A stretch of 64,000 nt of DNA, from the NCBI GenBank assembly GCA_000320545.1, contig ADNK01000171.1, positions 1 through 64,000 on the forward strand, in the 5' to 3' direction. Both the position numbers and the translations under genes were made by a program. The DNA comes from Bigelowiella natans CCMP2755. Its lineage: Eukaryota; Cercozoa; Chlorarachniophyceae. Positions 51,815 through 61,745 of this stretch are shown here, in pieces. Under the pieces are notes generated by a model that was not told the DNA's origin, did no database searches, and was given only the letters and a program-made list of their open reading frames with translations. Numbering within the stretch: the stretch's first letter is position 1; each line of letters starts with the position of its first letter.

Positions 51815-53119
51815 TCACGATTTAGATCCCATAATCGACATGTATCGACGTGTGTCTGTAGAGCTAATTTTTTGTAACGGCCCTACACCTTCCGTGCTGT
51901 TGTTGCTTGACCCAACAAGGTCTACGACACGGATATCTACTTCTTTCAATCCACATTTTAATCTCTCTTCATTCACCAACTTTCCACCCTTTTCACTTTC
52001 CCTCGAGACTACAAGAGTAGTCAAATTAGCTATTGTAATGGAGGGCCCAAAAGGATCTTCTAAGGGGCTGATACTAATTTGCAAGCTCGGTTCTAATAAA
52101 CTCATGAGACGGCGTACTTTCAGTTCACGGATACTGAATGGTTGAATGTACTCCTTGAAGGCCTTCTCCTTGAGTAGAGGACCGGAGGCAAGCCCCAACG
52201 TGATTTGTCCTCCCTCTACCCCCGCCTCGGCAGCGATTGCCGCACACACAGAGAGAAGCAGTTTATGCCCTGCGTGTAGGTGATCAAAGGTGCCACCGAC
52301 ACATACATGCTGCTTGGTATTAGTATGTATTCGGGGTACGGTAGCGTCTTCCTCGAGCGCAGCACCAAGATTCGGCCCAGCAATTATCGTCTCTACTTCG
52401 GGAACAGGAAGTCCACGTTGGCGTCTTCGTTCGATGACTTCATTGGTTTCATCCATCCCGCCGGGGACGAAGCCCCCGTTAGAATGAATGTCGTAAAAAG
52501 AGTTTACATTTTCTTCGGAAAGAAACCGCTGCAGTGGCTTCTCAAAGAGAACCGTAATATCAAAGGTCGGGGGGAATTTTCGACCGAAGGCCAGGTTCTG
52601 CGTGATTCCATAATATATGCGATACAGCCTTTCGGCTTGAATAGAGCTCATATTCCTTGGTGTAGGATGTAAGCCAAGGTAGAAGGAGTCCAATTCGTCT
52701 AGCTTCTGGAATATATCTTCTAAAGCGTCTAGCTGGTCTTGATGGCTTAATCTCATGTCCAGATTTGCACAAATCGCTCTCTGTGTACCGTAGCTCTGCT
52801 CTTCCGGTGGAATCGACGATGAAACTCTTCGAAGTCCTTTTTGCCCAGACGAATAGCTACGAATCAAAGATGGAAACCAAGACTTGGATCCACATTGTGC
52901 TCTTACTGGCAGATTCGAAAGCTTCGAAAGAGCACCGGTTGAGCGATGCCGGCGGGCTCCGGGTCCGGACAGAGATAGTGCACGCCGGATTCTGAAATAT
53001 CTGTAGTTGCTGATGGCACGCTCCATCGAAGTCGTCGTTCTGGCTTTGAGTCTTGGACACAGGAGCGTGAGGAGGAGCAGGCCCGTCGGCGGGGGTCCGC
53101 CCCGGAAGCGCGGGATCAT
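51815..53119 (-). CDS. Phosphopantetheine adenylyltransferase (CoA synthesis)
   Basis: Single exon of 434 residues. The C-terminal 180 residues form a nucleotidyltransferase domain: CVGGTFDHLHAGHKLLLSV carries the T/HxGH ATP-binding signature, followed by ITLGLASGPLLKEK and the closing KISSTDTRRY. This matches eukaryotic PPAT, which makes dephospho-CoA from 4'-phosphopantetheine. No dephospho-CoA kinase domain follows, so it is monofunctional, unlike animal CoA synthase. A 250-residue N-terminal region is of unknown role; the first 90 residues are Arg/Ser/Leu-rich and lack acidic residues, suggesting a mitochondrial presequence (inference). The second in-frame Met (SMERAISNYRYF) is an alternative start. 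Intronless, unlike most neighbours. Divergent with the TBC gene, with 199 bp between starts. Confidence 0.88.
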   Translation of the reverse strand: MIPRFRGGPPPTGLLLLTLLCPRLKARTTTSMERAISNYRYFRIRRALSLSGPGARRHRSTGALSKLSNLPVRAQCGSKSWFPSLIRSYSSGQKGLRRVSSSIPPEEQSYGTQRAICANLDMRLSHQDQLDALEDIFQKLDELDSFYLGLHPTPRNMSSIQAERLYRIYYGITQNLAFGRKFPPTFDITVLFEKPLQRFLSEENVNSFYDIHSNGGFVPGGMDETNEVIERRRQRGLPVPEVETIIAGPNLGAALEEDATVPRIHTNTKQHVCVGGTFDHLHAGHKLLLSVCAAIAAEAGVEGGQITLGLASGPLLKEKAFKEYIQPFSIRELKVRRLMSLLEPSLQISISPLEDPFGPSITIANLTTLVVSRESEKGGKLVNEERLKCGLKEVDIRVVDLVGSSNNSTEGVGPLQKISSTDTRRYMSIMGSKS

Positions 53120-53318
53120 TTAGAGGAGAAGGATGGGGTCCAATGCTCGCGCATTCATCACAGTTGCCATTGTTTCGGTACGAGTAGGAACTTACCTCGA
53201 GTTGCTCGTTGAGCCTCCAACGCTTGGTTGTCGCAGTACGGAAATGGGACCCTTTTTAAATCCCGTTAACCGCGTCGAGGCAAAAATAAAACTTTAAAAA
53301 ACTCTGGAGAATCTCGAG
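53120..53318. promoter_or_regulatory. Compact bidirectional promoter (PPAT / TBC1D19)
   Basis: Only 199 bp between the two start codons, the shortest head-to-head interval here. It contains AAAATAAAACTTTAAAAAAC near 53285. A single nucleosome-depleted bidirectional promoter is likely (inference). Confidence 0.5.
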
Positions 53319-55353
53319 ATGGTTTGGCCAAACCAGCAGCAGCCTGTAACTCCAACATCCCTCTCGTTGGTGGAACTGCTACCGCAAAGGGACGGAAGGG
53401 GGGGACAGGACATGCACGAGTGGAGGCTTGAGGAACTCTTCTCCGAGATCCAATACAGTATGGTTTTTTAGCTCCTTTTGTGTGTGAATGCTTTTGTCCC
53501 AATCAGTCCCTTCACATTGTTCTGTAATTACAAGGTGAGAATGGGGACTTTGACGAGCGATGTCGAACAGTGGAGAAGTACCTCCAAATGGATTCAACTC
53601 ATTACCAGATAAAGCGAGCAGTAAAGGTGAAGTAAACCTTGAACCTTCTTCATTCTTGTCTCATTCCTCCAAATTCCAGGAAAATTTAATGTCCGCCAAC
53701 TGCGAGCCTGGCAATGTCCATGAATACGTTAGGAAACTCCTCGCAGAGACGGGTAGAATATTATCATGTTGAAAAATTGACAGTAACTAACGTTTTCCAT
53801 CTCTAACGATAAATATGATCCGCTAAATGTAGAGCTGGGTGTGGTACTGAGAAATAGAATCTATGAGCTTGACGAAGACGCAAAGAAGAGACCTAGGTTG
53901 TTTAAATTTTTAACAAACATCAGCGGGATTTACTTACTACTTTCCCCATGCATGAGAATAAGACCTGAATTGACATTCAATTTCCTTGACAAAAAGGCTT
54001 CCATCCAAAGAACTGATGCCCAGATTCAAACCGATAAGAGAGCAACTCGATGTCGTTGATATGGCAAGAATACAATGGGACAGCCGCCTCAAAACGGAGC
54101 TTCGATCGCTTCTTAACAAGCTTTCACGTCCCGCAGTGAGATTAAGAGGAGGGAAACTGAACGACGATGGATTCACTGTTCGGTTCATATTTACTTCAGA
54201 AGATCTACTCGAAGTGATTCTAGCAATCAAGAACCCTAATTTTTCTGGCACGTTCACAAAGCATGTGGGTTGGAACCTCCTGCAGTTGCAGCTTCAAACT
54301 CCCACGGTCGAAGAGCTTCGCTCCAAATACAGAGAGCTCAGCCCAGATATAAGGCAGATGGGCGTCGACGATACTATATATGGCTCTGAATGGTTTGGCG
54401 CAGAAAGGGAGCGCACTGGCGCATCTCTGGCGAACGCAGGCTACATTCCGCACCTCAAGAATTTCGCGAAAACGGGAGTGCCGAACTCTCTTCGACCTGC
54501 ACTCTGGGGAAGAATATTAGGATGCAACCCGACTCCAAAGGACCTTCATCGTTACAAACTCTTGCGGCAAAATCTTGCATCTCTGGATGTCGCAAGCGAT
54601 TCTCTCTTCCGCTTCGATGTTCAAGAGACTACAGACAATGACGAGTTCTTCGTGTTCTCAGACCCACTTAACGAGGCTATGTTGATATTCTCCCGGGACA
54701 ATCAGGTTCGATCTTTATGCTCCCTTGAGCCCACGACTGCCGTCTTAGAAGTCAAGGCTCCCAGTCCCCTCGACGGCAGCTCATCGGCGGAGACGGCGGA
54801 AACGGCGGAGACGACGGCGCCGGATGCAAAAAAGATTGCGATCCCCCCTTGTGGGATCATCCCATTCTATCAGCTTTCACTCATAGCAGCTCCCATCTGT
54901 TTCATACATGCTGACGTTGAGCATATATACTACATGTGGCGCGCGATGTACTGTCGTTATTTTTGCCGCCTGCATATCATAAGCTCGCAGAAGGATACAA
55001 TTTACTACCTGGCCAAAACGTTCGAAGATTTGCTTTCTACGGCGCACCCGAAGGTGTACTATCACGCTGTCAGCATCGGAGCTCATCCTCTTCGAACAGT
55101 TTTCCCATGGATTTTCACCGCCTTCGCTGGAGTTTTACCAGTATTTCAGGTCCTTCAGGTCTGGGACCGAATTATAGCGTACAACACCTTAGAGTTGCTC
55201 CCCACGTTAGCAGCAGCTATATATTTGTTCCGTGCCGATCGTGTCCTCGAGGCGAAATCTGCTAATGAAGTTCATTCGATCTTCAAGGAGACCGTTCACA
55301 TTCAAGCTATCCCGTTACTTCAACATTTCCTCTTCTCGAAAGGCAAGACGTAG
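53319..55353 (+). CDS. TBC1D19: TBC1D19-like TBC-domain protein
   Basis: Exons: 53319-53457, 53535-53626, 53680-53752, 53833-53896, 53997-55353. The long last exon holds the TBC fold: YIPHLKNFAKTGVPNSLRPA, LWGRILG, DVQETTDNDEFFVFSDPLNE, GIIPFYQLSLIAAPICFIHA, MYCRYFCRLHIISSQ, PLRTVFPWIFTAFAGVLPV, LQVWDRIIAYNTLELLPTLA. Order and sequence match TBC1D19 rather than generic RabGAPs. TBC proteins accelerate GTP hydrolysis by Rab GTPases. The usual IxxDxxR arginine-finger motif is replaced here by DVQETTDND, so canonical GAP activity may be absent; the Gln-finger region is also not obvious. A Thr/Ala/Glu-rich insert (SAETAETAETT) interrupts the domain. Probably a membrane-trafficking factor. Confidence 0.9.
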
Positions 55354-56194
55354 GAGTCAGCTGGTTCTCAAGCTCTTTAATCGGCAGATATCGCCCTGCT
55401 CCGCTATCCAAGTTAAATGAAACTTTTATGTAAATAAGTTGTGATAAGATTTGTAAAACGAACCTGATTTCACATCCCTGAATTATTGCTGATGGCCAGC
55501 ATGTATCACGCACATATCATTGACTGAACCGTATGTATCGTTAAGCCCGGGCTATACACAACCGCACGTGACTGCAATGACGATCGTCATGTCGCTGCAT
55601 CGCCATCTACTGCCAAACCATGTGCAATTATAATTTACGCAAACGCGCGGGTCAAATGAAGACTACATAATTAGATGGAAGAAAGGCGTGAAAGAGAGAC
55701 GAACTGATCCAGTAAGTATATAAGTATAAGTTATAAAGTTATATATAGTTTTCCGCGCGCGCAGTGCCACGATGCAACACTTGTAGTCGAGTTCAAAGTA
55801 CGTAATATCGCGAAGTAGTTCCATTCCAATAAATAGCTACATAAGAGCAACTGTAGTAGGAAACATTTAAATGCTTATGCGTACGCTCGTCTCATGTATA
55901 TGCCATGATGAGCACACAAAGACCATGGTCTATCGACTATGCCACATTGCTATGTAAATATAAGTGTTGAGCATGTATAATAGATAGATTCGCATCGAAC
56001 CCAATTACAACTCCATCCTCATGGTAAGCATGGTAAGGATAACATTGTAACATGGCAACAATTACAGCAACGCTCAGCATATAATGCATGTGATCTATGT
56101 TGTTTCTCTTGCCAATGAAATCCCCCTGCTTCAGATTTAGGATTTTGTATAGTAATCTAGGAAAAGCCTCCATATGGTAAACTGTGGTTACTGA
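55354..56194. other. Convergent spacer 8, no gene
   Basis: 841-bp tail-to-tail spacer. CGCGCGCG near 55755, repeated ATATAAGTATAAG units (55718-55745), and many CATG/ATGCAT sites. No exon was supported. Confidence 0.7.
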
Positions 56195-57079
56195 CTAGAA
56201 GCGCAATCCAGCAGTGAACCCAAGAGTAAATCCAGCAACGTTCGGCAAACCGTAAGACAGCACTGAACATGATATGCAATACATTAAACCTGTCATGCAA
56301 ACATTTGGAAAATATGTACCCTTTTTGACTTTTTTCCAAACGACGATAAGATCCTTTGAGTCGACTTTTCCTGTGATGTCATTCCAACAGCAAGAATGTT
56401 ACGCAAACACAATTAAAACCAGCAGGACTCTTACCGTCGTTGTCAAGGTCCATGGTCTTCTGGAACTTCTTATTTAGCTCATCGTATGGAATCTTTATGT
56501 ATCCATTGTATGAGGCAACCTTAAAAATACGATTGCACAGCATCAGCAAATAATGAGTCTCTCGTTTCCAACACGAAATATATTGCGTGCACCTGCAGAA
56601 GAATGAAACCCATTCCAACGAAGTAGGCTGCTTGTTTCGCGAGCTGTTTTGTTGCATATCCTGAAAAGGCACGCAGGCGTTTAACATGTGGCATTCTAAT
56701 GTCTACTGATATATCATGACCTGCACAGGCGCCCGCTAATCCTCCGAGTGTAATCTCCTTTCCGACATGCATAAGGATAACCTGAACCCGCAAAGTTCTT
56801 AGTCACACTGACAACATTCCCGATAAAATTCGTGCCTATAACCTTCATGCCATCAACTTCATCGTCATCCTCTTTTTCTTCCCCGCCACCGGGCAGACCC
56901 TTGCATTCCTTCTGCGGGCTGCTGTACAGGAGCGCAGGGAGGGTCAGAGACGGAAAGCCCTAATCCCAATAACAAACCCATGATCAGCAAAACAATGTTG
57001 CACGAAATTCATCAATACTGCCACATCCCCGCACCTTAGCTTTGGTCAGAAATAACTGCACGGCGTGGTTGAGGTCCAT
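56195..57079 (-). CDS. FUN14-domain protein with an EF-hand
   Basis: Exons: 57079-57035 (MDLNHAVQLFLTKAK), 56960-56843, 56781-56721, 56660-56593, 56519-56435, 56370-56320, 56262-56195; about 165 residues, all in phase. The FUN14 core is visible: EITLGGLAGACAGYATKQLA, YFVGMGFILLQVVASYNGYI (membrane helix plus the GY signature) and a second hydrophobic end LPNVAGFTLGFTAGLRF. FUNDC1 proteins sit in the outer mitochondrial membrane and recruit ATG8/LC3 for mitophagy. Between the membrane segments the usual linker contains a canonical calcium loop DLDNDGKVDSKDL (D1, D3, D5, G6, V8, D12) formed across two exons. No clear Y-x-x-L LIR is visible in the N-terminus. The EF-hand insertion is the notable feature. 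Confidence 0.85.
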
Positions 57080-57549
57080 GGAGGGGGAAGGAAGGCCAGA
57101 GATCAGATTTGGTGTGCGACGGATGCAAGTGTTTCCAGTGTCGGTAAAAATTCAAAAAAACCATCGCGTTTCTTTTTCGCGACAACAAAACGCTTGCGTT
57201 TTGTGGTGTAACCAGCCGCTTTTGTTTTGCCGCGATCATCATCAGGACCGTGCGCGATTGCACAGCCTCTTTGGATCGTGCGACATGGAATGAGATCGTG
57301 AAACGGTCAGGTAGTGGCCTATGGCCAAGTCGCATGACAAAGATCTCCTACATCATTGCATCATCATGGCACTTTTCGAGTGATCTTGCTGTTTCGGAAC
57401 ATTCCTAGCAAATTCTTTCTCCTTCTGATGCTTGCCGAACTCCATGTGTGCTAGTAGTGGTGTCTCTGTCTTCCACAGACTCAAAACTCAATCGCCGGTG
57501 AAGGCGCTCAAAACACACTAAATGGGGTATGAAGACTCCCGCATGTTTC
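57080..57549. promoter_or_regulatory. Upstream of FUN14 gene, divergent
   Basis: Non-coding region between the FUN14 start and the tRNA-like element. Nothing specific was seen beyond GT-rich stretches. Confidence 0.3.
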
Positions 57550-57633
57550 GATCTCCATTCGGTAAATGGGCCTGGTTCAGTAGCAGTAAGAGTTACTGAA
57601 ACCAGGCTGTGAGGTTCGACTCCTCACGAGATC
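57550..57633 (+). ncRNA. tRNA-like / Pol III element with exact B box
   Basis: An 84-nt segment. It ends in a perfect T-arm, TGAGG-TTCGACT-CCTCA (57610-57626), giving an exact B-box GGTTCGACTCC. The 5' GATCTC (57550-57555) pairs with 3' GAGATC (57628-57633) like an acceptor stem. Between them is a strong hairpin, CCTGGTTCAGTA (57571-57582) with TACTGAAACCAGG (57594-57606), leaving an 11-nt loop. No good D-arm or 7-nt anticodon loop can be drawn, so this looks like a SINE head or degenerate tRNA rather than a functional tRNA. Confidence 0.45.
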
Positions 57634-57636
57634 ACG

Positions 57637-57843
57637 GGGAGGTAAACTCGATTGTCACCACGGTGCACTTTCGATTCCCTACCTCCCACAAGGCCTAAAG
57701 GAGGCCCACTAGTTGGGTCTTATAAGGTTCCGACCGCTTCCTTTAGGTGGCTACTGGTGTGGGATGAGGGGCCAGTTGAAGCTAAGGGTTTTTTAAGCCC
57801 ATACTCTCTATATATGATTTTCGTCCGGCAAAGTTTACCTCCC
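57637..57843. repeat. 12-bp perfect inverted repeats flanking about 180 bp
   Basis: GGGAGGTAAACT at 57637-57648 and AGTTTACCTCCC at 57832-57843. The right copy ends 54 bp before the start of the intronless S1-domain gene. The interior contains CTAAAGGAGG/CCTTTAGG partial complementarity. Confidence 0.7.
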
Positions 57844-57896
57844 TTTGCGCGGATTTTTTAACATGACGAGGGAATGAAACAAAAGTATCAAAAATT

Positions 57897-59300
57897 ATGA
57901 AGTCAGTCTGGACTAAAGCCAATGAAGTGGATTCTTACAATGAAGAAGAAGAAGTGACGATGTTCGTGAAGAGAAAGCTGTTCATAGCCAGAGTTTCTTC
58001 AGTCTCAGCGAAACAAGCACTAGTGACATATGTGAATGAAGACACTGGGGAAGATGAAATGATTCTCAGGAGACAATATGCACTTCGGCCTGCTGAATCA
58101 CTCTCTCTGAGGAACTTTAGAGATGAATCATTTAGGATTCCACTACCTCGCAAAGCCATAGATCTAGCTCGACACCTTGAGGAAGGGGATGTCATCCAAA
58201 TTGTCCAAGCCACAGTAACCTATGCTGCAGATGGTACCTCTGAAGATGTTTTACTTCGGGCTCCCCTGATCTCTGGTAGATTAAATCGAGAAAAGGTCAA
58301 AACCTGCGAGGTGGTAGTTGAGGACAACCTCCCTGTGAAATTTGATGAAATATTGGAAACTTGCGAAGCTTCTTCAGCAGATGCTACTTGTAAGGCTACT
58401 ACTGCTGCTGCTGATGAGGTTGATGACGACGACACTGTCTCGACTGTCACCGAAACTGTTGATGGAGAGCAGAATGACGTGATAGGCAACAGTGAAATAG
58501 AACCTGAGGAGATGAAGGCACATGAGAGCCACGACTGCGACGACCTTGGGGAAAGGGTTTATGCTCAGATGGACTCAATCATTTGTAAATTGACAGGCAT
58601 GTTTCTTGAAAATGAGAGGGAGCAAGTTGAAGCAGTCATATGTGATAAGTTTACGCTTCGTGAGGGAATGATCAGAGCTTTACAGCATCTCAACGAAGCA
58701 GAGAAAGAAGAGCAGCTGCCTACTTCAGAAGTGAAAACACAACTGGATACTCCTACTCGTGCTCCTGTGGTTCAGCCTCCAAAGACAAAGACTAAGCAAG
58801 ATTGGAAGGATTTGAGAAGAAAATTAAGAGGAGAACCACAGTGTACTGAGAGAGCGAGCAATGTGAAGAGGGAGAAGGTTTCGAAGGCTCCAGAGGAATT
58901 TGAACAGAAATCTGAGCTATCTAAATTGCATCGAGCAGATACCAGAACAATGAAGAGCCTTGAGATCCCTTCTCTGTTGAAGCCTATTCATGGTGGTGAT
59001 GATGGCTGGAAGACTGTCACAAGCAAGAAACCCAAGAGAAGGTATCTGAAACTTCGGATCGAAGATCTTAGAGCTGGAGACGAGTACGTGGGAGAAGTTA
59101 CGGACGCCTTCAACTTCGGTTGCTTCATAAACTTCGGATGTGAAAAGGAAGGACTCATGCGCTATGCCCACCCACGGAGCAAATCTGTGGGGCCTAAGGA
59201 CAGGTTCGGGGTGAAGCGGGGGCAGAAAATGAAGGTCAGGGTGTTCAATGCTGACAGCTGTCGTCGAAGGATTAATCTAGACTTTGTCCACTATGCTTGA
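57897..59300 (+). CDS. Intronless protein with C-terminal S1 RNA-binding domain
   Basis: Single exon of 467 residues, exceptional here because almost every other gene is split. The last 75 residues form an S1/OB fold: LRAGDEYVGEVTDAFNFGCF, INFGCEKEGLMRYAHPRS, RGQKMKVRVFNADSCRRR, INLDFVHYA. The first 130 residues are mixed alpha/beta (LFIARVSSVSAKQALVTYVN). The middle is acidic and disordered, then Lys-rich (DGWKTVTSKKPKRRY precedes S1). S1 domains bind RNA or mediate translation and RNA decay; the specific role is unknown. An in-frame Met at 57960 (MFVKRKLFIA) is an alternative start. It is flanked upstream by a tRNA-like element and inverted repeats, and downstream by a duplicated copy of its own 3' end, which suggests retroposition or a mobile origin (inference). 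Confidence 0.75.
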   Translation: MKSVWTKANEVDSYNEEEEVTMFVKRKLFIARVSSVSAKQALVTYVNEDTGEDEMILRRQYALRPAESLSLRNFRDESFRIPLPRKAIDLARHLEEGDVIQIVQATVTYAADGTSEDVLLRAPLISGRLNREKVKTCEVVVEDNLPVKFDEILETCEASSADATCKATTAAADEVDDDDTVSTVTETVDGEQNDVIGNSEIEPEEMKAHESHDCDDLGERVYAQMDSIICKLTGMFLENEREQVEAVICDKFTLREGMIRALQHLNEAEKEEQLPTSEVKTQLDTPTRAPVVQPPKTKTKQDWKDLRRKLRGEPQCTERASNVKREKVSKAPEEFEQKSELSKLHRADTRTMKSLEIPSLLKPIHGGDDGWKTVTSKKPKRRYLKLRIEDLRAGDEYVGEVTDAFNFGCFINFGCEKEGLMRYAHPRSKSVGPKDRFGVKRGQKMKVRVFNADSCRRRINLDFVHYA

Positions 59301-59508
59301 TGTGGTACAAGAGTCCAAAGGAACAAAAAGTAACAAGAACAAGGAATCAGAACAAAGGCTTGTGCACATGAGCAGACATTTACAGATTCACTCGATGTCA
59401 CTGGTCTCAGAAATGTTCAAGGCTGACAGCTGTCGTCGAAGGATTTGTCTAGACTTCGTCCATTATGCCTGATGTGGTACAAGAGTCCAAAGGAACAAAA
59501 AGTAACAA
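59242..59508 (+). repeat. 95-bp direct repeat of the S1 gene 3' end
   Basis: Copy 1 is 59242-59336; copy 2 is 59414-59508, offset by exactly 172 bp. The repeat spans the last 18 codons (ADSCRRR..LDFVHYA), the stop, and about 36 bp of 3' flank, with only a few substitutions. Spacer DNA between copies is unique. Confidence 0.9.
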
Positions 59509-60361
59509 TCATTGCGGGCTGCAAATTGTCATAAGGGAACATCGGCGTAACCCTGAAATTACCGTCTGGAACGGTGCGCCTATTTTCGAATTTTCCTTCA
59601 AGACCGTTCCCATCTCAGCGCATATGTGTATGATTTGGATGCAAACGTTGTCACAAACATGGAATTTTGCTACGGCATCAACATTGTCTAGCTGTGCATG
59701 TGCCTGTGCATTTGCATGTGTGTGCGAATCTACATGTGTGTGTGTTATGTGTGTGTGCGCGCGCGCGTTGTCTAGTACACGCGCAGCGCAGCTGGCATCG
59801 TCGATCACACTAGCTTGGCTAGCTGTGCGACAACGAGGAGGCATTTCACTTGTACACTTGGTGGCAGTCTAGCAGTCTTACCAGCAGCGTGACTGCTCGC
59901 AGCACTGGCCACTGCATGCTATGGCCTCAGCGCGGCAGTGTGCTTCTTGCACAGCAGCGCATCTTGTTTGCTGCGAAAGCCACCTTCCGCCGTTCTTGCT
60001 TGCGCTGATATAGATTGTCACATCATCTGGACATGTGCAAGCTGACTGTAAAGTAATTGTCTCCGATGTCCGCGCATCGCTGGAAACACTTTGTTCATTG
60101 GATTTTGGTCATTGCATTCATGCAACATGTTGATTGGCGCGGCGGCCTAGCGTCATGCATGATCGAATCGAACCATGCCGAGGTCATTAGGCGGCATCGG
60201 CCATAGCGCTGCATATATGTGAAGCGGATACACACGTTTAACTCACATTCATCTGATCTGTTACTACATGCACGCATGCAAAGCTTGTGTGTGCCCACAC
60301 GGCAGCGCTATCTTGTCACTGACGTTTAGACGTAGGGAATCTATTAGGTCTAACAACTCAG
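59301..60361. other. Convergent spacer 9, no gene
   Basis: 1061 bp including the duplicated S1 3' end. The rest (59509-60361) is CATG/TGCA-rich (GTGCATGTGCCTGTGCATTT at 59695), with GCGCGCGC at 59760 and GCGCTGCATATATG at 60206. Without the 172-bp duplication offset it would be about 890 bp. No exon was supported. Confidence 0.65.
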
Positions 60362-60843
60362 CTACTGGCCAAGACTACCCCTGAACGTTCCAGTCCCCCC
60401 GCCACCCTTATTCAGCCTTCTGTTCCTCTTGGATCTATCCCGCTTTGGCTTCCATTTCAACGATCGCCTTACCCTAAGAGAGAAACAGAGATGTGAATCG
60501 ACGCCGTACATTGAGAGCTTTATTCTATCATGAAGCAATCCCGTATCGTACAGATCAAAACTCTCCATTGCGCATGGATTCAAGCTGAACAAGTCGGACT
60601 CTGTTCGAAACTGGCGCGTGCGACATGTTTGTATGTAAAACGTACTGCTGACTACTACCTTGGCATGAATGCGTCGATATAATCTGCAGGATCAGTGTCG
60701 GCCTTGAAATCTTCCACATAGCGTCTTCGCAATCTTCCCTTCTCCGCCATCTTCCAGATATTCTTTTGAAGGAGAAATAGACAACAAACAACGTCGTGTT
60801 AAGATCACATAAAGATGCTGCTCCATTGCGACTCACATTATAC

Positions 60844-60884
<41 letters not shown>

Positions 60885-61694
60885 AACACACGCATGCATA
60901 TGCACACACGCGGTTTTTTGGGTAAATAGCCAACCGACCAGCTTTCGCTCCAGCTTTATGTCGAGTTTCTTTGTCTTTATGGCATTGCGCTTGTTACGCC
61001 CCGTATCAGCTGAGCGTACTGGAAAAGAATAATAACCGAAGAAAGATGAGAGATGAAACATGGCTGGTGACACTCTCGAAAATAACACAGTTGTCCTTAA
61101 AAGGGGGCGGTGGCGCGGTGGCGCGGTTAGGGAATTTTTCTTATTCTCTGCAGCCTCCTTCATCCTCAAAATGAAACACGGAGGACAACAAACAGACGTG
61201 GCCAATGGGCACTTACTTCCTTTAATTTCAGAGGATCCTGTGATCTGGTAGTTGTACGGCAGCTTTTGGGGATTTTGCAGGATTTTTTTGTACCAAAGCG
61301 GTGTGCGCTTCCCCCAAAAGTAGTTGCCCTGTCGGGAGGGGCGCCGTTTTGTCTTTGATTACGATGACTCTCTCCCTCCCCCCCCCCCCCCCTCTCTCTC
61401 TCTCTCTTTGTATAGGCTTTTGCATAGGCGGGTAAGTGTTGGCAAGGATGAAAGAGGGGGGAGGCGCGGAGGAATGGGGATTGTGAAGTACCTCTTTTCC
61501 TTTCATCACTTTGAGTCCCTCCTCAGCCGAATTCAGCATAGGCTATGCATACACGCACGCACGCACAAAAGAACGGCGAGCAACCGGTAAAGAGAACATC
61601 CATTGCTCTTGTTTGCGCTCCATAATACATTTGCAAGCAAGTACACACACACATATACACACACATACACACAGAGAGAGAGACAGAGAGAGAC

Positions 61695-61745
<51 letters not shown>

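Noticed and set aside
57550-57633. Functional tRNA gene
   Set aside because: T-arm and B box are perfect, but no 7-nt anticodon loop or D-arm can be drawn. Kept only as tRNA-like.
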